Source: Clostridia bacterium (lineage in GTDB: Bacteria; Bacillota; Clostridia; Oscillospirales; CAG-382). From it: a DNA stretch of 49,038 nt. Shown one piece after another: positions 43,972-49,038 of the stretch. The position numbers and the translations under genes are program-made. Every line of letters starts with the position of its first letter. Positions within the stretch are counted from its first letter, which is position 1. The notes beneath the pieces were generated by a model. It was given only the letters and a program-made list of their open reading frames with translations. It was not told the DNA's origin and made no database searches. The DNA lies in the NCBI GenBank assembly GCA_017466805.1, contig JAFTTN010000006.1, forward strand, positions 1 to 49,038, in the 5' to 3' direction.

Positions 43972-45012
43972 CTATGAAATCAGCATCGCGTCGCCGAAGG
44001 AGAAGAAACGGTACTTCTGCGCTACAGCCTCGTCATACGCCTTCATCGTGTTTTCGTATCCCGCAAAGGCACAAACGAGCATAATCAGCGTGCTTTCGGG
44101 AAGGTGGAAGTTGGTTATCATTGCATCGACGCATTTGAATTTAACACCGGGGTGAATGAATATCGAGGTTTCGCCCTCGTATGCGCGAACGATGCCGTCC
44201 TCGCCGGTTGCACTTTCGAGCGTGCGGACGCTCGTCGTGCCGACCGCGATAACTCTGCCGCCGCGTGCGTGGACTGCGTTTATGCGGTCTGCCGCATCCT
44301 GCGTTACTTTAATATATTCCGCGTGCATAATATGGTTTTTAAGGTCGTCCTCTTTAACCGGACGGAAGGTGCCCAAGCCGACGTGAAGCAAAACGCGCAC
44401 GATCTCGACACCCTTTTCCTCCGCCTGCTTTAAAAGCTCGGGCGTGAAGTGCAGACCCGCCGTGGGTGCGGCGGCAGAGCCGTCGGTTTTTGCGTATACA
44501 GTTTGGTAACGGTTTTTGTCGGCAAGCTTTTCGGTAATGTAAGGGGGCAGGGGCATAATGCCGATACGGTCGAGAATTTCGGCGAAAACACCATTGTATT
44601 CAAAGCGGATAACGCGCAATCCTCCCTCTAAAATATCGGTAACAATACCCGAAAGCTCTTCGGAATATATAATTTTCTGCCCGATTTTCGTTTTTTTGCC
44701 GGGACGGGTAAGGCATTTCCAGGTTTCGCCATCGGCTTCTTCAACGCGTGAAAGAAGCACGGTTTCTATTTCGCCGCTTCTGCCCTCGGCGGTCCCGAAA
44801 AGACGTGCGGGGATAACGCGCGTGTCGTTGATAACCAGACAGTCGCCCGCCTTTAATTCGTCTATAATATCGCAAAAGGTTTTGTGCTCGATGTTGCCGT
44901 TCGATTTGTTAAGACATAAAAGACGTGAACGGTCGCGCTTTTCGGTCGGGGTCTGGGCGATAAGCTCTTGCGGAAGATTATAATAATATGAAGAACGCTT
45001 TAAAAGATCCAT
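43972..45012 (-). CDS. queA: S-adenosylmethionine:tRNA ribosyltransferase-isomerase
   Basis: A 346-residue enzyme that builds the epoxyqueuosine cyclopentane on preQ1-tRNA using the ribosyl part of SAM, the step after Tgt. Family motifs: YYNLPQELIAQTPTEKRDRSRLL near the start, VINDTRVIPARLFG, GSAAAPTAGLHFT, HVGLGTFRPVKEDDL, HAEYIKV, AVGTTSVRTLES and ITNFHLPESTLIMLVCAFAG. The end is KYRFFSFGDAMLIS, the typical FGDAMLI tail. ATG at 45012 follows AAAGGAA. It is divergent from dapA with overlapping promoters. Queuosine genes tgt and queA are therefore split in this genome. Confidence 0.97.
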   Translation of the reverse strand: MDLLKRSSYYYNLPQELIAQTPTEKRDRSRLLCLNKSNGNIEHKTFCDIIDELKAGDCLVINDTRVIPARLFGTAEGRSGEIETVLLSRVEEADGETWKCLTRPGKKTKIGQKIIYSEELSGIVTDILEGGLRVIRFEYNGVFAEILDRIGIMPLPPYITEKLADKNRYQTVYAKTDGSAAAPTAGLHFTPELLKQAEEKGVEIVRVLLHVGLGTFRPVKEDDLKNHIMHAEYIKVTQDAADRINAVHARGGRVIAVGTTSVRTLESATGEDGIVRAYEGETSIFIHPGVKFKCVDAMITNFHLPESTLIMLVCAFAGYENTMKAYDEAVAQKYRFFSFGDAMLIS

Positions 45013-45023
45013 GTCGGTTTCCT

Positions 45024-45053
45024 TTGCAGTTGCTTTCGAATATACTGTATTAT
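45024..45053 (+). promoter_or_regulatory. Probable dapA promoter
   Basis: TTGCAG (45024-45029), 18 bases, TATTAT (45048-45053). The -10 box shares bases with the -10 box of the queA promoter on the other strand. Confidence 0.5.
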
Positions 45054-45077
45054 ACAACACAGTTGCACAAAATTCAA
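45049..45077 (-). promoter_or_regulatory. Probable queA promoter
   Basis: On the minus strand TTGAAT (45077-45072), 17 bases, TATAAT (45054-45049), about 40 bases before the queA start. Confidence 0.7.
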
Positions 45078-45096
45078 CAGAAAAGGAAAATCCCGT

Positions 45097-45987
45097 ATGA
45101 AAAAATCACTTGTTTTTCGCGGTGCGGCAACCGCGCTTGCCACGCCGTTTACCGAATGCGGAATAGATTATATCGCGCTCGCGAAAATGATAGACTTTCA
45201 GCTTTCCAACGGAATCGACGCTTTGGTTATTTGCGGAACGACGGGCGAATCGGCAACGCTTTCCGACGAGGAAAAGAAGGAGCTTATCGCCTTTGCCGTG
45301 CGGCAGGTGCGTAACCGCGTGCCTGTTATTGCGGGGACCGGCTGTAACGATACCAAGCGCGCAACAGCGCTTTCGGAATACGCCGCAAGGGTAGGTGCGG
45401 ATGCGATACTTGCGGTAACGCCTTATTATAATAAATGTACGCAAAAAGGCTTGACCGCTTATTATAACGATATCGCATCGGCATCGGGCTTGCCGTTTAT
45501 CGCGTATAGCGTGCCTGCAAGGACGGGAATGCGAATAGAGCCCGAAACGGCGGCGCGGATAGCCGAAAATAAGCTTGCCTGCGGAATAAAGGACGCGGGC
45601 GACAGCATTTCCGACACGGCGCGCATAATTTCGCTTTGCGGCGAGGAGCTGCCGGTTTATTCGGGTAACGACGACCGCATACTTCCCGTGCTTTCGCTTG
45701 GCGGCAAGGGTGTTATTTCGGTTATGTCGAATATTATTCCCGCCGAGGTGAAAAGGCTTTGTACGCTGTTTTTCGATAACGATATTGCGAGCGCAAGCCT
45801 ATTGCAGACCGACCTTATTCCGCTTTGCGACGCATTGCGGTGCGAGGTCAACCCTATACCGATAAAGGCGGCGCTTGCCGAAATGGGCTTTTGCGAAAAC
45901 ATTTTGCGCGCACCGCTTACGAATATATCGCCCGAAAATAAGGGCAGGCTGATGAAAATATTAAAAAAGCTCGAAGGCTATAGCTGA
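45097..45987 (+). CDS. dapA: 4-hydroxy-tetrahydrodipicolinate synthase
   Basis: A 296-residue TIM-barrel aldolase that condenses pyruvate with aspartate semialdehyde, the first step to diaminopimelate, lysine and, in spores, dipicolinate. Active-site parts are all present: the Thr pair in CGTTGES near residue 48, Tyr and Arg in AYSVPARTG, and the Schiff-base Lys in CGIKDAGD near residue 163. The usual TPYYNK loop is also there. The start follows AAAAGGAAAA. The gene stands alone, with a terminator at 46004. Because it supplies both cell wall and spore dipicolinate, regulation may matter, but no lysine riboswitch is visible in the short leader. Confidence 0.96.
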   Translation: MKKSLVFRGAATALATPFTECGIDYIALAKMIDFQLSNGIDALVICGTTGESATLSDEEKKELIAFAVRQVRNRVPVIAGTGCNDTKRATALSEYAARVGADAILAVTPYYNKCTQKGLTAYYNDIASASGLPFIAYSVPARTGMRIEPETAARIAENKLACGIKDAGDSISDTARIISLCGEELPVYSGNDDRILPVLSLGGKGVISVMSNIIPAEVKRLCTLFFDNDIASASLLQTDLIPLCDALRCEVNPIPIKAALAEMGFCENILRAPLTNISPENKGRLMKILKKLEGYS

Positions 45988-46003
45988 AAAAACCGAACAA
46001 ATC

Positions 46004-46035
46004 AAAGGAAAAGGGTAGAAATACTCTTTTTCTTT
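46004..46035 (+). terminator. dapA terminator with GAAA tetraloop
   Basis: AAAGGAAAAGGGTA pairs with TACTCTTTTTCTTT (14 bp with two G-U) around GAAA, 17 bases after the stop. Confidence 0.75.
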
Positions 46036-46133
46036 TGCTCTTTACCGAATTAACGCGCTTTGTGTATTTTGTTGAAAAAGCACTTCATATTTTGTTGAAA
46101 TTGGATTTTTTTATTCGAAGTGTCAAAAAACTA

Positions 46134-46162
46134 TTGCAAAGTGAAAAAATGTGTGGTAAGAT
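46134..46162 (+). promoter_or_regulatory. Promoter of the large secreted protein gene
   Basis: TTGCAA (46134-46139), 17 bases, TAAGAT (46157-46162), with an extended TG one base before the -10. It implies a leader of about 120 bases. Confidence 0.65.
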
Positions 46163-46177
46163 AGTATCACTATAATT

Positions 46178-46244
46178 GCCGTATAGTATACGGCGGATTA
46201 AAAGGAATTTTGCGTAACGCAAACGGGGAACGTTCCAACCCCCG
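46178..46244 (+). promoter_or_regulatory. Structured 5' leader with successive hairpins
   Basis: Three stems follow each other: GCCGTATA/TATACGGC (46178-46194), TTTGCG/CGCAAA around TAA (46209-46223) and CGGGG/CCCCG (46224-46244). The predicted transcript starts just before the first stem, a layout that protects mRNA 5' ends. I cannot match it to a known riboswitch class. Confidence 0.5.
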
Positions 46245-46287
46245 CTGAAACGGCGCAGAACCCTTATAAAAAAACAAGGAGGAAATT

Positions 46288-49038
46288 ATGGAACAAAAAT
46301 TCACGTTCAAAAGATTGCTGAGCTTGCTCGTAGTATTCACTATGCTGTTCGGCTCTTTTGCAGCACTTGCAGTTCCTGCCGGCGCAGTTGACATTTACTG
46401 GGCAGAAGGCGATTACACTATCGCTGACGGCGGCAATATGACTGCGGCTAACGCATACGGTTACGTATTTGACATCGCAGGCGTAAACGTAGCACCTAAC
46501 GAAACCAACACGATCTTCACAAGTGACGAAACTTGGAAGACCACTAACGGTTGGGCAGTAAGCGTTGTTCTCGAAAACATCGCAGACGACGTTTACGAAG
46601 TTGTTACCGTTTACAACGCGCCTGCACAAAACGGCGACTGGAAATCCTACGTTACTGCTCTCACCGAAGATCAGATCGTTATGATGGCTCACTCGTCCGG
46701 CTCCAGACCCAACGCAGCAGGCGACTATTCCGAAACTGCTACTATCGACTATGCAAACTGGCAGGATAAGGTTGCTGCACTTGCTCTTAAGGCAGGCGAC
46801 AGAATCACTCTTGCAGGCGTTGACCTCGAAGCAGGCACCGCTACCGAAGCTACCGCTACTGTTCAGGACGCTCCTATCGAAATGACTGTTGACGGCGATC
46901 TTTCCGAATGGGCAGACAACTGGACTGAAGTAAACGCAGAAAACGGTTACTGGCAGAATCTCCCTGCAGATGAAAATGCAGATGCTCCCTATAAGTTCCA
47001 GATGTACGATGACGGCGAAACCCTCTATGTTGCAGCTGAACTTTCCGTTGTTGAATCTACCGGTCTCCGTATTTGGTTCAGAACCAACGACGAAGCTACC
47101 GTTTATACTTCTTTCTACGACATCAAGGCTGATTCCGTAGTTGGTAAGTACAACCAGTCTCTTACAACAAACAGCGGCGCGGTTATCGAAGATTCTACCG
47201 CAGCAGGCGCTTACGTTGTAGGCGAAGAATCCATCACTGTTGAATTTGCAGTTACTTTTGAAGAACTCGGCGCAGTTGACGGTGCATTCGATTACTATAT
47301 CAACACCTTTGACGGCGTTGGTACTCTCTACTATCCTCCCGTTGTTGACGGCGAAGGCGGCAGCCGTACGGCTAACCTCCCCTACAGCAACTGGTACGTA
47401 GCTCCCGTGGATCCCGAACCCGATCCCGAACCCGATGTTCCTACCGAAAGCAAGAATGTTGCTCTCAATAAGGATTACACCATTTCGGGCTGCGGCACCA
47501 CTTATGCACAATACACCGCAAGTCTTACCGACGGTGCGGCACAGACCACCATCTCTTATGATGCAAACTGGTTTACATTCTACAACAACGGCTCCGATGC
47601 TTCCATAATCAACGCTCCCGGCGGCGTCGGCTACGTTATCATCGATCTTACCGAATCTTACAACGTTACTACTGTTAAGGCTAACGTTATGGACCTTCAG
47701 GGCGCTTCCGGCATTAAGGGTCCGAAGTCTGTAAAGGCTTACCTCTCTGCTGACGGCGAAACCTGGGGCGAAGCAGTAGAACTCGATCTCTCCGCTTTCG
47801 TTTCTGCTTCCGAATCTTTCGTAGCAGTAGCTAATATCGAAGGCGAGGCTCAGTTCGTTAAGGTTGAATTTGAACTCGACGGCATATTTGCATTCGTTAA
47901 CGAAATCGAAGTATATGCAGACGTTCCCGTTGAAGAAGAACCTACTCCCGATCCCGAAGTTGTACCCTACATCATTCCCGTTGGCTCTATCAATGCTTAC
48001 GGCTGGGGCAACGATGGTTATCCCGTTATCCTCGGCTACGGCGAAGGTAAAGACGTTGTCGCTACTGTTGGCGGCGCATGGTTCGAATGGTGGTTCAAGG
48101 TTAAGGCTGAATGGAATGAAACCGAAGGCGCATTTGTAGTTAACGCTACCGGCGCAAGCGGCAACAAAGACTATGAAGCTTGGACCCTTAACGCAAACGA
48201 AATCATGTTCCTCGTTTTCAGCGGCACCGAAACCTATGCTGACGCAAAAGATATTATCGCCGGTCTCGAAGTTGGCGATAAGCTTTATGCTTCTGGTTTC
48301 GACTTCACTAACGCTTCCGCGAACAACCTTATCGTTGACGGCGTATCTACCGTTAACTTCTCGAACGTTGAATTCGAAGAAGAACCCACTCCCGAAGTAC
48401 CTGCACTTCCTGAAGGCGCAATCGCTCTCGATTACGCAGGTTACGTTCACGATTCTTATTTCGAAATCCTCGCAGCAGACGGCAAGACCGTTGCTGACCT
48501 TACCACTCTCGGTATTGGCGAAGCAAAGGATATGAACTACTTCTACGTAGCAGTTGTCGGCGCGGATAACGTAATTACCGAAATGTACACCACTCTCGGC
48601 AGACCCGACGGCGTTAAGTCCGACGTTGTTTGTCCCGAAGGCGGCTACATCATCGGTCTCAATGCAAATAAGGCAGGCGCAGACGCTCTCCTCGCAGCTA
48701 AGGTTGGCGACTCTATCGTTCTTTACAACGTAGACGTTGATTCCTTCCGCGGCGCTGAAGGTAGCATCGCACTTGAAAACGCAGGCTTTGCAATCGTTGC
48801 AGCTCCCGAAGAACCTGTAATCCCCGGCCTCCCCGAAAACATCACTCAGTGGGGTACCGGCGCAGGCGTAGAAGTTATGACTGACGGCTACACCGGTGTT
48901 GACGAAATCAACACTTGGGAAGGCAACACCGACAAACTTTACGGCTTCAGCAACAGCGTCCTTGACGCAGCTGAATACAGCTTTGACATCACTATCGAAG
49001 AAACTACATTCGATGCAGTTACTCTTTACGTTCTCGAC
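46288..49038 (+). CDS. Large secreted multidomain protein, 3' end outside the window
   Basis: The frame is open from ATG 46288 to the window end (917 codons, no stop). AAGGAGG lies five bases upstream. A signal peptide (FKRLLSLLVVFTMLFGSFAA) precedes a region ending near residue 190. A CBM9/DOMON-like domain follows (MTVDGDLSEWADNWTEV, LYVAAELSVVES, VEFAVTFEELG). After a DPEPDPEPD linker comes a discoidin (F5/8 C)-like domain (residues about 390-550: KNVALNKDYTISG, VKAYLSADGETWGEAV, FVKVEF). Further beta domains are joined by EEEPTPE linkers, and a second discoidin-like domain begins at the cut. This suggests a glycan-binding surface protein. Codon use (GTT, GAA, TAC, CTC, GCA) matches the BMP lipoprotein, pointing to high expression. 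Any catalytic or anchoring part would lie beyond the window. Confidence 0.88.
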   Translation, partial: MEQKFTFKRLLSLLVVFTMLFGSFAALAVPAGAVDIYWAEGDYTIADGGNMTAANAYGYVFDIAGVNVAPNETNTIFTSDETWKTTNGWAVSVVLENIADDVYEVVTVYNAPAQNGDWKSYVTALTEDQIVMMAHSSGSRPNAAGDYSETATIDYANWQDKVAALALKAGDRITLAGVDLEAGTATEATATVQDAPIEMTVDGDLSEWADNWTEVNAENGYWQNLPADENADAPYKFQMYDDGETLYVAAELSVVESTGLRIWFRTNDEATVYTSFYDIKADSVVGKYNQSLTTNSGAVIEDSTAAGAYVVGEESITVEFAVTFEELGAVDGAFDYYINTFDGVGTLYYPPVVDGEGGSRTANLPYSNWYVAPVDPEPDPEPDVPTESKNVALNKDYTISGCGTTYAQYTASLTDGAAQTTISYDANWFTFYNNGSDASIINAPGGVGYVIIDLTESYNVTTVKANVMDLQGASGIKGPKSVKAYLSADGETWGEAVELDLSAFVSASESFVAVANIEGEAQFVKVEFELDGIFAFVNEIEVYADVPVEEEPTPDPEVVPYIIPVGSINAYGWGNDGYPVILGYGEGKDVVATVGGAWFEWWFKVKAEWNETEGAFVVNATGASGNKDYEAWTLNANEIMFLVFSGTETYADAKDIIAGLEVGDKLYASGFDFTNASANNLIVDGVSTVNFSNVEFEEEPTPEVPALPEGAIALDYAGYVHDSYFEILAADGKTVADLTTLGIGEAKDMNYFYVAVVGADNVITEMYTTLGRPDGVKSDVVCPEGGYIIGLNANKAGADALLAAKVGDSIVLYNVDVDSFRGAEGSIALENAGFAIVAAPEEPVIPGLPENITQWGTGAGVEVMTDGYTGVDEINTWEGNTDKLYGFSNSVLDAAEYSFDITIEETTFDAVTLYVLD

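Noticed and set aside
46264..48450. A 728-codon open frame on the minus strand
   Set aside because: It is the shadow of the secreted protein gene on the plus strand, which has a signal peptide, AAGGAGG, a promoter and recognisable domains. The minus frame gives a low-complexity Val/Asn/Phe/Cys-rich product without family motifs. It stays open because the plus-strand codon bias avoids the triplets that would be stops there.

Overview
The window looks like chromosomal DNA of a spore-forming member of the Clostridia, probably an uncultured gut lineage near the Oscillospirales or Christensenellales. The clues are a complete eight-gene spoIIIA operon with spoVB and a dacF-like carboxypeptidase, many lipoprotein and dockerin-bearing secreted proteins, consensus sigma-A promoters, strong AGGAGG ribosome sites, and ATGA or GTGA overlaps between genes. 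GC content is moderate by eye. I see no rRNA, tRNA, CRISPR array, transposase, integrase or phage genes. The taxonomic placement is inference.

Layout. 0-2.3 kb (+): the 3' part of mutL, then tgt. 2.3-2.75 kb: a gene-free repeat patch with a long palindrome. 2.76-4.8 kb (-): an acidic-repeat secreted protein and a D-2-hydroxyacid dehydrogenase. 4.96-12.7 kb (-): ychF, a solute-binding lipoprotein, and two large secreted GHL10-type glycosidases, one membrane-anchored and one with a dockerin. 13.0-16.4 kb: an orphan response regulator (+) convergent with a response regulator-kinase pair (-). 16.8-18.7 kb (-): a YkuD-like secreted protein with almost the same dockerin. 18.8-26.3 kb (-): dacF-spoVB-spoIIIAA-AB-AC-AD-AE-AF-AG-AH, a sporulation-envelope operon. 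26.5-32.8 kb (+): a GMP synthase without its amidotransferase domain, then a BMP-type nucleoside ABC importer (binding lipoprotein, double ATPase, two permeases). 33.0-36.6 kb (+): a compact module of two paralogous two-helix membrane proteins, a small charged helical protein, a response regulator-kinase pair and a polytopic membrane protein. 36.7-38.0 kb (-): a MATE exporter. 38.1-43.4 kb (+): a second orphan solute-binding lipoprotein, an Ig-like lipoprotein, a family 2 glycosyltransferase, a TIM-barrel sugar isomerase-like protein and a YdcF-like protein. 43.4-44.0 kb: a hairpin-rich gap holding decayed copies of the queA 3' end. 44.0-46.0 kb: queA (-) and dapA (+), divergent from overlapping promoters. 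46.3 kb to the window end (+): the first 917 codons of a large secreted protein with a structured leader.

How it fits together. Much of the window concerns the cell envelope: spore engulfment channel proteins, a penicillin-binding carboxypeptidase, GHL10 enzymes whose E. coli relative DigH cleaves peptidoglycan, and secreted proteins with carbohydrate-binding or dockerin modules. Three two-component regulators lie among them. Hairpins lie directly after the binding-protein genes of two operons and could set protein ratios. The most unusual points are the ungapped 66-bp decayed copy of the queA tail plus its hairpin, the stand-alone GMP synthase ATPase subunit, the GHL10 operon with a permease-less binding protein, the two-helix protein pair around a two-component system, and a SpoIIIAF reading frame whose best-placed start is AUA.
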